Position numbers and translations under genes: made by a program
The notes under the pieces: model-generated
Database searches by the model: none
Told to the model about the DNA's origin: nothing
Seen by the model: the letters and a program-made list of their open reading frames with translations, nothing else
Shown: positions 36,660 through 45,721 of the stretch, piece by piece
Numbering within the stretch: the stretch's first letter is position 1
Layout: the number at the start of each line of letters is the position of its first letter
Assembly: GCF_900258035.1 (NCBI RefSeq)
Contig: NZ_OGTP01000029.1
Coordinates: 1 to 64,000, forward strand
DNA: 64,000 bases
Origin: Caballeronia novacaledonica
GTDB lineage: Bacteria > Pseudomonadota > Gammaproteobacteria > Burkholderiales > Burkholderiaceae
Direction: 5' to 3'

Positions 36660-39584
36660 TCAGTCGTTACGCTTGATGGCGTTGCGCAGGCGCGCCGCGA
36701 ACTCGCCGCGCCCGGCGAAATACGTCTGCACGACGCGCTGGATCGAGCCGGCCATGCCCGGCGATGGAGGCATCGGCGCGAATTGCGGCAGCGTGTGGCG
36801 CGCGTCAGCTTCGGCGGGATAGACGCGCACGCGCACGTCGTACCAGGCCGCCTGTCCGGTGATCGGGTCCGAGTTGGAGAAGCGCGCGCCTTCGTTTCTG
36901 GATGCCGGAAGCTCGTCGGTGATGAGGTGATTGAGCAGGAAGCCGCGTTGCGATTCGTTGGCGTCGGGGCCGAGACTCCACGCGCCCGACGCCTTGCCGA
37001 TCGCGTTCCATGTCCAGACCGTGCCCGGTTCGACCGCCTCGCTGTAACGCGCCATGCAGCGCACCTTGCCCCATTGCGATTCGACGTAGATCCAGCCGCC
37101 GTCCTCGATGCCGTTCGCCTGCGCCATGCGCGGATTCATGTACAGCATGTTCTCGCCGTGAATCTGCCGCAGCCACGCGTTCTGCGAGTCCCACGAGTGA
37201 TACATCGCCATCGGGCGCTGCGTGACGGCTGCGAGCGGATACGTCGCGAGATCGGTCGTGGCGAGTTCGAGCGGCGCGTACCAGAACGGCAGCGGATCGA
37301 AATACTGCTCGATGCGCGCGCGCAGATGCTCGGGCGGCTGCCTGCCTTGCGTGCGTCCCCGTGCGGCGAGACGGAACTTCTGCATCACGTCGGAGTAGAG
37401 CTGGATCAGGATCGGCTCGCCGAACTTTCGAAAGCCCTTGTCGACGGCGAATTGCAGATAAGGCCCGTTGCAGTTGCGCATGTATTGCAGCGGCTCGGGC
37501 AAGGTGTAGTGATAGACGCAATCGTGCTTCGCGTACTCTTCCCACTGGTTCGGATTCGGCTCGCCGACGAGCGCATCCTTGCCGTCCTTGCCGCGCCAGC
37601 CGATCAGAAAGCCGACGCCCGATCCCGGCGCCGTCTGATGATTGACGATGAAGTCCGGATAGTCCCGATACTTGCGCGCGCCTTCGGGCGTCGTGAACGC
37701 GGGCAGCTTGAGCCGGCTGCCGAGTTCGACCAGCACTTCCTGAAACGGCCGGCATTCGCCCGTGCGCGGCACGACGGGCACGCGCACCGAATCGACGGGG
37801 CCGTCGAACTCGGAGATCGGGCGATCGAGCATCGACATCGCGTCGTGGCGTTCGAGATAGGTCGTGTCGGGCAGGATGAGATCCGCGAACGCGGTCATCT
37901 CCGACTGGAACGCGTCGCACACGACGATGAACGGAATCTTGTACTCGCCGTTCTCGTTCTTGTCGGCGAGCATCTTGCGCACTTCCATCGTGTTCATCGA
38001 CGAGTTCCACGCCATGTTGGCCATGAAGATCATCAACGTGTCGATGGGGTAGGGATCGCCGCGCCACGCGTTCGTGATGACACTGTGCATCACGCCGTGG
38101 ACCGCGAGCGGATATTCCCACGAAAACGCACGGTCGATGCGCACGGGCGTGCCGTCGTCGTGAATGAACAGGTCTTCGGGCGAAGCGGGCCAGCCGAGCG
38201 GGCCGCTCGCGAGCGGCGTGTTCGGCTTGACCTGATCGGGATGATTCGGCGGCTTGGCGGACGGCGGCACCGCGCGCGGAAACGGCGACTTGTGACGGAA
38301 GCCGCCCGGGCGGTCGATCGTGCCGAGCAGCGACATCAGCACCGCGAGCCCGCGGATCGACTGGAAGCCGTTCGAATGCGCGGCGAGCCCGCGCATCGCG
38401 TGAAACGCGATGGGATTGCCCGTCACGGTAGCGTGCTTCTTGCCCCAACTGTCCGTCCATTCGATCGGCAGCGTGATCTTGTGATCGCGGCTCACCTGGA
38501 TCATTTCGGCGGCGAGGCGCTTGATCGTCGCGGCGGGAATGCCGGTGATATCGGCGGCCCATTCGGGCGTACACGACTTCACCTGCTCGCGCAGCAGCGC
38601 GAAGGACGGCGCGACGGGCGTGCCGTCGTCGAGCGTGTAGCGGCCGTCGAGCGCGGGCTCGGCGTCAGCGGCGTGATGCGCGACCGCGCGATTCGTCTTC
38701 GTGTCCCACCACAGATGATTTTGCGGAAAGAGCGCGTTGCGCTCGGGCGTATCGCCGTTTTTCACGAAAAGCCCGAACGTATCGCTCGCTTCGTTCATGT
38801 CGAGCAGTTCCGCCGCGTTCGTGTAGCGCGTGACGAACTCGTGATCCCAGGCGTCGGCGGCGATCAGTTCGTGGATGAGCGCCATGAAGAGCGCGCCGTC
38901 GGTGCCGGGGCGGATCGGCACCCATTCGTCGGCGATGGCCGCGTAGCCCGTGCGGATCGGATTGATCGCGATAAAACGCCCGCCCGCGCGCTTGAACTTG
39001 GAAATGGCGATCTTGAGCGGATTCGAATGATGATCTTCCGCCGTGCCGATCATGAAGAAGAGCTTCGCGCGATCGAGATCGGGGCCGCCGAATTCCCAGA
39101 ACGAGCCGCCGATCGTGTAGATCATCCCGGCCGCCATGTTGGCCGAGCAGAAGCCGCCGTGCGCCGCATAGTTGGGCGTGCCGAAGTTCTTCGCGAAGAG
39201 GCCGGTCAGCGCCTGCATCTGGTCGCGGCCGGTGAAGAGCGTGAACTTCTTCGGATCGGTGGCGCGAAGGTGGGCGAGACGTTTTTCGAGCGTGTCGAGC
39301 GCGACGTCCCACGAGACCGGCTCGAACTGCGCTTCGCCGCGCAGTGCGCCGGGCTTGCGCATCAGCGGCTGCGTGAGACGCGCGGGCGAGTACTGCTTCA
39401 TGATGCCCGAAGCGCCTTTCGCGCAGATCACGCCTTGATTGAGCGGATGGTTCGGATTGCCGTCGATGTACCGGACTTCGCCGTCGCGCAGATGCACGCG
39501 GATGCCGCAGCGGCATGCGCACATGTAGCACGTCGTGGTCTTGACATCGAGCTTCTCGTTCTGGGTGCGAGCGCCGTGTTCCAT
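36660..39584 (-). CDS. Molybdopterin oxidoreductase, catalytic subunit (SoeA-like)
   Basis: A 974-residue enzyme of the DMSO-reductase superfamily with bis-molybdopterin guanine dinucleotide. An N-terminal [4Fe-4S] motif (TCYMCACRCG, then GVICAKG) lies at about residues 18-60, followed by the molybdopterin domains and a C-terminal cofactor-binding domain (MLYMNPRMAQANG near 835). No twin-arginine signal is present, so the enzyme stays in the cytoplasm. AAGGAG precedes the ATG at 39584; the frame extends upstream without support. With its FeS and DmsC-type partners and a YeiH exporter gene in front, sulfite oxidation (SoeABC type) is the best guess; polysulfide or other sulfur substrates remain possible. 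Confidence 0.85.
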   Translation of the reverse strand: MEHGARTQNEKLDVKTTTCYMCACRCGIRVHLRDGEVRYIDGNPNHPLNQGVICAKGASGIMKQYSPARLTQPLMRKPGALRGEAQFEPVSWDVALDTLEKRLAHLRATDPKKFTLFTGRDQMQALTGLFAKNFGTPNYAAHGGFCSANMAAGMIYTIGGSFWEFGGPDLDRAKLFFMIGTAEDHHSNPLKIAISKFKRAGGRFIAINPIRTGYAAIADEWVPIRPGTDGALFMALIHELIAADAWDHEFVTRYTNAAELLDMNEASDTFGLFVKNGDTPERNALFPQNHLWWDTKTNRAVAHHAADAEPALDGRYTLDDGTPVAPSFALLREQVKSCTPEWAADITGIPAATIKRLAAEMIQVSRDHKITLPIEWTDSWGKKHATVTGNPIAFHAMRGLAAHSNGFQSIRGLAVLMSLLGTIDRPGGFRHKSPFPRAVPPSAKPPNHPDQVKPNTPLASGPLGWPASPEDLFIHDDGTPVRIDRAFSWEYPLAVHGVMHSVITNAWRGDPYPIDTLMIFMANMAWNSSMNTMEVRKMLADKNENGEYKIPFIVVCDAFQSEMTAFADLILPDTTYLERHDAMSMLDRPISEFDGPVDSVRVPVVPRTGECRPFQEVLVELGSRLKLPAFTTPEGARKYRDYPDFIVNHQTAPGSGVGFLIGWRGKDGKDALVGEPNPNQWEEYAKHDCVYHYTLPEPLQYMRNCNGPYLQFAVDKGFRKFGEPILIQLYSDVMQKFRLAARGRTQGRQPPEHLRARIEQYFDPLPFWYAPLELATTDLATYPLAAVTQRPMAMYHSWDSQNAWLRQIHGENMLYMNPRMAQANGIEDGGWIYVESQWGKVRCMARYSEAVEPGTVWTWNAIGKASGAWSLGPDANESQRGFLLNHLITDELPASRNEGARFSNSDPITGQAAWYDVRVRVYPAEADARHTLPQFAPMPPSPGMAGSIQRVVQTYFAGRGEFAARLRNAIKRND

Positions 39585-39660
39585 GACTTGCTCCTTCAAA
39601 AGCGTTATCGCGCGAGGGGACACTCGCGCGCATCGATGCATCGGTACTTCAGTGCATCGT

Positions 39661-40731
39661 TCAGCCGAACAGCCGCTCGACGCCGAGCGTGATCGCGAGG
39701 CCGCCGCCGACGAGCCACGCATACAGGATCGCGCCGGTGGCGAGGGCGCGCGGGCCGGCTTCGCGGATCTGCGCGATGCGCGTCTCCATGCCGAGCGCGG
39801 TCATGGCCATCGTGAGGGCGAACGTGTCGAGCGTGTTGATCGTGCTGGTCGCGACATCGGGCAGCACATGCAGCGAGTTCACGACGACGAGCGCAAGAAA
39901 GCCGAGCGCGAACCAGGGCACCGCGATCTTGCCTTTGCCTTGCGCCGCGCCTTCCGAACCGGCACGCGAGCGGCTGATCCAGAAACCGACCACGAGCAGC
40001 ACGGGGACCAGCAGCATCACGCGCGTCATCTTGACGATGGTCGCGATGTGCGTCGCTTCCGGGCTCACGTTGCTCGCCGCGCCGACGACCTGCGCCACTT
40101 CGTGGATCGTGCCGCCGAAGAACAGACCCGCGCCGAGCGTATCGAGATGCAGCCAGCCGGCGTTGAGCGCGAGCGGGTAGAGGAACATCGAGAGCGTGCC
40201 GAACAGCACGACGCTGCCGACGGCCATCGCGCTCTTGTGCGGCTTCGATTGCAAGGTCGATTCGAACGCGAGCACCGCCGCCGCGCCGCAGATCGCGCTG
40301 CCGGCCGCGGTGAGGAGCGCCGTGTCGCGGTCGAGCTTCATCAGCTTCATGCCGGCCCACGTGCCGATCACGAGCGTGCTGACGACGACCAGCACCGACA
40401 CCGTGAAGCCCGACAAGCCGACTTGCGCAATTTCCTGGAGACTCACGCGCAGCCCGAAAAACGCGACCGCGATTCGCAGCAGCTTGCGCGCGGAGAAGTT
40501 GACGCCTGCCGCCCAGCTATCGGGCATGCCGTGACGCAGCGCGTTGCCGTACACCGCACCCGCGACGATACCGACGATCAACGGGCTGATCCCGAGACCG
40601 GCGACGGCGGGAATGCTGGCGAGTCGCGTGACGGCGGCGGCGAACAGCGCGACGAACAGGATGCCGTTGAGCTGGCCGCGCGTCGAGGACGCGGCTGGCG
40701 CGAGTGTGTGTGCGGACTGAACCGTAGACAT
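39661..40731 (-). CDS. yeiH: YeiH-family putative sulfate/anion exporter
   Basis: A 356-residue inner-membrane protein with about ten hydrophobic segments, of the UPF0324/YeiH family of putative sulfate exporters. Conserved parts include ISPLIVGIVAGAVYGN near the N-terminus and FFGLRVSLQEI, and FGGTIHEVAQVVGAA near residue 210. It is the first gene of the operon and is divergent from a LysR gene, just as yeiH and yeiE are paired in enterobacteria. If the downstream enzyme oxidises sulfite, this protein could remove the sulfate or sulfite. Confidence 0.85.
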   Translation of the reverse strand: MSTVQSAHTLAPAASSTRGQLNGILFVALFAAAVTRLASIPAVAGLGISPLIVGIVAGAVYGNALRHGMPDSWAAGVNFSARKLLRIAVAFFGLRVSLQEIAQVGLSGFTVSVLVVVSTLVIGTWAGMKLMKLDRDTALLTAAGSAICGAAAVLAFESTLQSKPHKSAMAVGSVVLFGTLSMFLYPLALNAGWLHLDTLGAGLFFGGTIHEVAQVVGAASNVSPEATHIATIVKMTRVMLLVPVLLVVGFWISRSRAGSEGAAQGKGKIAVPWFALGFLALVVVNSLHVLPDVATSTINTLDTFALTMAMTALGMETRIAQIREAGPRALATGAILYAWLVGGGLAITLGVERLFG

Positions 40732-40760
40732 GGATGAACCCGTTTTGAATTGGATGATTC

Positions 40761-40835
40761 GATGGGCTAATCCTATTCCCGATATATCAATATGAAAAAT
40801 CGTGATTTAGAATGGGAAATATCGGATGGGCTGAT
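40761..40835. promoter_or_regulatory. Divergent yeiH / LysR control region
   Basis: GATGGGCTAAT (40761-40771) recurs as GATGGGCTGAT (40825-40835). Between them ATTCCCGATAT and, about 40 bp on, GGGAAATATCGG form an imperfect inverted repeat. The tract is AT-rich, unlike the coding flanks. This is the expected place for LysR binding sites. Confidence 0.5.
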
Positions 40836-40846
40836 ATTTGATCGAA

Positions 40847-41737
40847 ATGACCCCGGAACAACTGATAACTTTTGCAACAGTCGCGGAGCACGGCAACATA
40901 AGTCGTGCGGCGGTGGCGTTGCACCTGTCGCAGCCTGCCGTGTCCGGGCAGTTACGGCTCTTGCAAGAGGAATTCGGCGAGCCGCTGTATCAGCGCGATG
41001 GCCGCGGCGTGCGTCTGACCGCCGCCGGCGAACAGTTGCTGGGCCACGCGGAGCGCCTGCGCGAGACGTATCGCGCGGCGCATGCGCTACGCGACGCGCT
41101 GCGCGGGCTGGAGCGCGGCACGCTGCGCATCGGCGCGAGCACGACGCCCGCGAGCTATCTGCTCCCGTATCTGATCGCGGCGTTTCACAAGCGCTTTCCG
41201 GATGTTCTCGTCACGACCATCGACGGCAATACGGCCGATATCGTCGCGGCCCTCGGTTCGCTCGATATCGCGCTGGTCGAAGGCTCGCCCGGCCACGATC
41301 TGCCGCTCGGCACGACCGTGACGTCGTGGCGCGAGGACGAGATCGTCGCGATTCTGCCGAACGGCCATCCGCTCGCCGACGGGCGCGAATCCGTCACGCT
41401 CGATGAACTCGGCGCGCATCCGCTCGTGCTGCGCGAGCCGGGCTCGGGCGTGCGGCAGGTCATCGAGCGCGCGTTCGCGGATGGCGAAGCGCCGATGCGC
41501 GTCGCGCTGGAAATCGCGGGTGTCGAGGGCGTGAAGGAGGCGGTGCGCGCGGGCATGGGCATCGGCTTCGTGTCGGCGATGTCGATCCGTCACGAAGACA
41601 ACGCGTTGCAGCGCGTGCGCATCGCGCCGAACCCGCTCACGCGGCGCTTTTCCATCCTGCTGCCGCATGCGGCCACGCCGTCGCGCGTCGCCGCGCGCTT
41701 TCTGGAACTGTGCGACGAGCCCGGTCTGCTCGGCTAG
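40847..41737 (+). CDS. LysR-family regulator (YeiE/CysB-like)
   Basis: A 296-residue LysR protein. The helix-turn-helix is at about residues 10-65 (ISRAAVALHLSQPAVSGQL). The effector domain starts near 90 with GTLRIGASTTPASYLLPYLI, which resembles the corresponding region of enterobacterial YeiE as I recall it. YeiE has been linked to sulfite response, so this gene is the probable regulator of the divergent yeiH-molybdoenzyme operon. An in-frame TTG 9 nt earlier is an alternative start; no clear ribosome binding site separates the two. Confidence 0.85.
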   Translation: MTPEQLITFATVAEHGNISRAAVALHLSQPAVSGQLRLLQEEFGEPLYQRDGRGVRLTAAGEQLLGHAERLRETYRAAHALRDALRGLERGTLRIGASTTPASYLLPYLIAAFHKRFPDVLVTTIDGNTADIVAALGSLDIALVEGSPGHDLPLGTTVTSWREDEIVAILPNGHPLADGRESVTLDELGAHPLVLREPGSGVRQVIERAFADGEAPMRVALEIAGVEGVKEAVRAGMGIGFVSAMSIRHEDNALQRVRIAPNPLTRRFSILLPHAATPSRVAARFLELCDEPGLLG

Positions 41738-41825
41738 GGAATTCCACTATGGCGCGTCGGTGGCGGTCTGACGCACCATTCGTTCTCAACGGAGGCGCTG
41801 CGGCGTCTTTTTTGAAAATTGTTTA

Positions 41826-41839
41826 TGGAACCGGTTCCA
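41826..41839. promoter_or_regulatory. PtxS/LacI-type operator before kguE
   Basis: TGGAACCGGTTCCA is a perfect 14-bp palindrome with the central CG typical of LacI-family operators. It differs by one symmetric base pair from the published PtxS operator TGAAACCGGTTTCA. It lies 38 bp before kguE, and a ptxS-like gene ends the cluster. Confidence 0.8.
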
Positions 41840-41876
41840 AACGAGTTTTGGCATCGAAATCGACAGCGAGACGCAA

Positions 41877-42686
41877 GTGAACGAGATTTCCCGGATCGAC
41901 AAGGCAAGCGCCGAAATCGTGATCGTCGCGAGCGCGTTCGGCGCGGACGCGATCCGGCGCGATGGCCACGCCGTCTGGGCCGCCGCCGCGGCACGCGCGG
42001 GCGCGGACGGCGTCGAAGTCCGCCGCGAATTGTTCGCGAGCGAAGCCGATGCGCGGCGCGAATCACTCGCGCTGCTCGGCGAACGGCTCCGCGCGCTGGA
42101 TTTGTGGTCCGTCTATTCGACGCCCGCGACGCTTTTTCACGACGACGGCTCGCTCGACCGCGAAGCACTCGGACTCGCCATCGACGAGGCGGCGGCGCTG
42201 AACGCGCGCATCGTCAAACTGCAACTGGGCGGCACGGAAAGCGGCGTCGCGACCGATCCGGCCACGCTCGACCGCCTGATGACGGGACTCGCCGCCTCGA
42301 AGGCGCGTGTCGTCGTGGAGAACGGGCAACTGAAGGCGGGCGGGACGATCGGCGCGTTCGAAGCGCTTTTCGCCGCGCTGCCGGAGAAAAGCGGTCTCGC
42401 CATGACCTTCGACACCGGAAACTGGCACTGGGCCGAACAGGATCCGCTCGACGCCGCCAAGCGCCTCGCGCCGTATGTCGCCTACGTGCACTGCAAGGCG
42501 GTCATGGGCGAAGGCGCGCGCCGTTTCGCCGCCGCGCCCGCGAACGGCGACGCGCGTTTCGCGACGCTGCTCGCGCACTTGCCGGGCGACGTGCCGCGCG
42601 GCATCGAATATCCGTTCATTCCCGGCGCGGACGTTTCGCTCGACGGCGACGCCGCGCGTCAGGTCGCGCGAATCGCGGCATTCTGA
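41877..42686 (+). CDS. kguE: Sugar-phosphate isomerase/epimerase-like TIM-barrel protein KguE
   Basis: A 269-residue xylose-isomerase-like TIM barrel. Acidic and His residues expected at the metal site appear in VVENGQ (around 143), TFDTGNWHW (around 180) and YVHCK (around 205). It is the first gene of the 2-ketogluconate cluster, matching the Pseudomonas order kguE-kguK-kguT-kguD; its exact reaction is unsettled there too. Translation probably starts at the GTG at 41877, since the frame is closed shortly upstream. A LacI-type operator sits 38 bp before it. Confidence 0.82.
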   Translation: MNEISRIDKASAEIVIVASAFGADAIRRDGHAVWAAAAARAGADGVEVRRELFASEADARRESLALLGERLRALDLWSVYSTPATLFHDDGSLDREALGLAIDEAAALNARIVKLQLGGTESGVATDPATLDRLMTGLAASKARVVVENGQLKAGGTIGAFEALFAALPEKSGLAMTFDTGNWHWAEQDPLDAAKRLAPYVAYVHCKAVMGEGARRFAAAPANGDARFATLLAHLPGDVPRGIEYPFIPGADVSLDGDAARQVARIAAF

Positions 42687-42729
42687 ATTACGCATTTTGC
42701 ATTCAGCATTCATCTGCAAAGGACACGAC

Positions 42730-43731
42730 ATGCAAGCCAAGTCTGAAGCACTCGACGTCGTCACCTATGGCGAAGCGATGACGATGTTCGTCGCGGCCGT
42801 CACCGGCGATCTCGCGAAGGCCGGTCAGTTCACGAAGCGCGTCGCGGGCGCGGACCTGAACGTGGCAATCGGCCTGTCGCGCCTCGGGTTCAAGGTGGGC
42901 TGGATGAGCCGCGTCGGCAACGATTCGTTCGGCCGCTACGTGCTCGACGTGCTCGCGTCCGAAGGCATCGACGCACGCCGCGTGACGATCGACGAGCGCT
43001 ATCCGACCGGCTTTCAGCTCAAGGGCAAGTGCGACGACGGCAGCGACCCGGCCGTCGAATACTTCCGCAAGGGTTCGGCCGCAAGCCACCTGTCGCTCGA
43101 CGATTACGCCGCGGACTACGTGCTCGGCGCGCGTCATCTGCATCTGACGGGCGTTGCGCCGGCGATTTCGGCGACCTCGCGCGAGCTCGCGTTCCACATG
43201 GCCCGCGAAATGCGTGCGGCAGGCAAGACGATCTCGTTCGATCCGAACCTGCGCCCGACGCTCTGGCCGTCGCGCGAGGCGATGGCCGAGTCGCTCAACG
43301 CGCTCGCCGCGCTGGCCGACTGGGTGCTGCCCGGCGTATCCGAAGGACTGACGCTGACGGGCCGTGCGAAGCCGGAAGACATCGCCGCGTTCTATCTCGA
43401 CCGTGGCGCGAAGGGCGTCGTCGTCAAGCTGGGCGCGCATGGCGCGTACTTCCGCACGGCGGATGGCGAAGCGGGCATCGTGCCGGGCGTGCCGGTCGAC
43501 AACGTCGTCGATACGGTCGGCGCGGGCGATGGCTTCGCGGTCGGCGTCGTGAGCGCGCTGCTCGAAGGACGCGACGTGCGCCACGCGATCGCGCGCGGCA
43601 ACCGTATCGGCGCGCTGGCGATTCAGGTGATCGGCGACAGCGAAGGGCTGCCGACGCGCGCCGCGCTCGATCTGCTCGAAGCACAGGATTTCAACGACAA
43701 GACGGCCAAAGCCGCGTTCGATCTGGCCTGA
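42730..43731 (+). CDS. kguK: 2-ketogluconate kinase KguK (PfkB family)
   Basis: A 333-residue PfkB kinase expected to phosphorylate 2-ketogluconate at C6. The glycine-rich substrate loop is at GADLNVAIGLSRLG (about 40-53) and the catalytic base Asp267 lies in DTVGAGDGFAVG. It is in the middle of the kgu cluster, between kguE and kguT. The assignment to 2-ketogluconate rather than 2-keto-3-deoxygluconate rests on the neighbours and the PtxS-type operator. Confidence 0.85.
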   Translation: MQAKSEALDVVTYGEAMTMFVAAVTGDLAKAGQFTKRVAGADLNVAIGLSRLGFKVGWMSRVGNDSFGRYVLDVLASEGIDARRVTIDERYPTGFQLKGKCDDGSDPAVEYFRKGSAASHLSLDDYAADYVLGARHLHLTGVAPAISATSRELAFHMAREMRAAGKTISFDPNLRPTLWPSREAMAESLNALAALADWVLPGVSEGLTLTGRAKPEDIAAFYLDRGAKGVVVKLGAHGAYFRTADGEAGIVPGVPVDNVVDTVGAGDGFAVGVVSALLEGRDVRHAIARGNRIGALAIQVIGDSEGLPTRAALDLLEAQDFNDKTAKAAFDLA

Positions 43732-43785
43732 CGAACAAGAGGCCATCCGCCGGGAAACACAACCGAATTGCGTCCGGAGACAACC

Positions 43786-45066
43786 ATGCAATCCTCAACT
43801 CCCAAACTCGCGATGCGCCGCTGGTGGGCGATCATGCCGATCGTCTTCATCACGTACAGCCTCGCGTATCTCGACCGCGCCAACTACGGTTTCGCCGCGG
43901 CTGCGGGCATCAATCAGGATCTCGGCATCAGCAAGGGATTGTCGTCGCTGATCGGCGCGCTGTTCTTTCTCGGCTACTTCTTCTTCCAGATTCCCGGCGC
44001 GATCTATGCCGAGCGCCGCAGCGTGAAGAAGCTCGTGTTCTGGAGCCTGGTGTTGTGGGGCGGATGCGCGACGCTCACGGGCATGGTGAGCAACATTCCG
44101 TCGTTGATGGTGATCCGCTTCGTGCTCGGCGTCGTCGAGGCCGCGGTGATGCCGGCGATGCTCGTCTTCATCGCGAACTGGTTCACGAAGTCGGAGCGCT
44201 CGCGCGCGAACACGTTCCTTATCCTCGGCAATCCGGTGACGGTGTTGTGGATGTCGGTCGTATCGGGCTATCTCGTGAATTCGTTCGGCTGGCGGCACAT
44301 GTTCATTGCCGAAGGTGTGCCTGCGATCGTCTGGGCGGTGATCTGGTGGTTCATCGTGAAGGACAAGCCGGCGCAGGTGAACTGGCTGACGGACCAGGAA
44401 AAGAAGGATCTCGATGCGACGCTGCGCGCTGAACAGGCCGCGATCAAGCCGGTGAAGAACTATCGCGAGGCGTTCAAGTCGCCGGCGGTGATCAAGCTGT
44501 GCGCGCAGTATTTCTGCTGGAGCATCGGCGTGTATGGTTTCGTGCTGTGGCTGCCTTCGATTCTGAAGAGCGGATCGACGCTCGGCATGGTCGAGACGGG
44601 CTGGCTCTCGGCGGTGCCGTATCTGGCGGCGACCATCGCGATGTTGCTGGCTTCGTGGGCATCCGACAAGCTCCAGGCGCGCAAGGCGTTCGTGTGGCCG
44701 TTCCTGCTGATCGGCGCGGTGGCGTTCGCGGGATCGTATTTGCTTGGTTCAACGAACTTTTGGGCTTCGTATGCGTTGCTCGTGATCGCGGGCGCGGCGA
44801 TGTATGCGCCTTACGGACCGTTTTTCGCGATCGTGCCGGAGTTGCTGCCGAAGAATGTCGCTGGCGGGGCGATGGCGCTCATCAACAGCATGGGCGCGCT
44901 GGGATCGTTCGTCGGATCGTATTTCGTGGGCTATCTGAATGGGGCGACCGGGTCGCCGGCGGCCTCGTATGTGTTCATGAGTGCGGCTTTGTTGCTTGCT
45001 GTCTGGCTCACTTTGGCGGTTAAGCCGCAGGCTGCGGTGCGGGCGGGGGTTGTTGTGAGGTCTTGA
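43786..45066 (+). CDS. kguT: MFS transporter KguT (2-ketogluconate uptake)
   Basis: A 426-residue major facilitator of the anion:cation symporter group, twelve hydrophobic segments. The signature LAYLDRANYGFAAA follows the first segment, and GNPVTVLWMSVVSGYL in segment 5 region is typical of ACS-type sugar-acid carriers. It would import 2-ketogluconate with protons. The ATG at 43786 is preferred over an in-frame TTG 18 nt earlier because GGAGACAACC precedes it. The repeat element at 45071 begins 5 nt after its stop. Confidence 0.85.
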   Translation: MQSSTPKLAMRRWWAIMPIVFITYSLAYLDRANYGFAAAAGINQDLGISKGLSSLIGALFFLGYFFFQIPGAIYAERRSVKKLVFWSLVLWGGCATLTGMVSNIPSLMVIRFVLGVVEAAVMPAMLVFIANWFTKSERSRANTFLILGNPVTVLWMSVVSGYLVNSFGWRHMFIAEGVPAIVWAVIWWFIVKDKPAQVNWLTDQEKKDLDATLRAEQAAIKPVKNYREAFKSPAVIKLCAQYFCWSIGVYGFVLWLPSILKSGSTLGMVETGWLSAVPYLAATIAMLLASWASDKLQARKAFVWPFLLIGAVAFAGSYLLGSTNFWASYALLVIAGAAMYAPYGPFFAIVPELLPKNVAGGAMALINSMGALGSFVGSYFVGYLNGATGSPAASYVFMSAALLLAVWLTLAVKPQAAVRAGVVVRS

Positions 45067-45070
45067 ATGC

Positions 45071-45689
45071 TTTTTTTGTTGTTTTCGCAGGATCCCGATT
45101 TGCTTCTGGTTTATTAGCGTTGCCCCTGTGCGGGGCGGCAGTCACATTCTTTGCTGCTGCAAAGAAAGTAACCAAAGAAAGCAGCTTTTGAGGCCCGCGG
45201 TCACACGCAAGTTGGCCACGTTTCTCCTTGCAGATGGCCCTCGCCTAAGTGTCGCCCTCACAGGCCCAATCGGGCTTGGATCGCGCACGGTTTGCCGCGC
45301 CAGTCACCAAGGCCGCTGGTTCAGCACGAAAGAGTTCCGGCACAGCGCTGTGCGCTGCCGTTGGGTATGTGGGGGAAACCGTCGAGAAAGAAGCGCACGC
45401 GGCCCCCCGATTGACCCATCGGCCGCGAAGCGGGCTGGAGCCATTTCGTGCTGAGCCAATCTGGCGTGTGGTGCGATGTGTCAGATCGTGCGCGATCCAA
45501 GCCCGATAAGACCTTTGAGGGCACTCGCTACTCTGGGGGCCATTCAGCCAATCGCCTGTGCCGCGGCCGGTGTGAGGTACTTTGGATGGGGATAGCTGCT
45601 TTCTTTGGTTACTTTCTTTGCAGCAGCAAAGAAAGTGACTGCCGCCCCGCACAGGGGCAACACAAATAGACCGACACGAATTCAGGATT
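45071..45689. repeat. TIR-flanked repeat element, copy A
   Basis: About 620 bp between kguT and kguD, with no credible gene. The left arm (45090-45186) and right arm (45595-45689) are near-perfect inverted repeats of each other. Each arm holds an inner hairpin: ACTTTCTTTGC, 4-nt loop, GCAAAGAAAGT, next to GCCCC/GGGGC. The same arms and much of the interior recur at 56550-57197. Reading frames in the element (for example a frame with RLTHRPRSG) differ from copy B at all codon positions, which argues against protein coding. Resembles a non-autonomous mobile element (MITE-like) or a structured RNA unit. Confidence 0.85.
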
Positions 45690-45721
45690 TCACAGAAGCC
45701 CAAACCGACCGAAAAAAAGCC

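Noticed and set aside
36783-39692. A 969-codon open frame opposite the molybdoenzyme gene
   Set aside because: Antisense shadow; the minus-strand gene has full cofactor motifs and a ribosome binding site.
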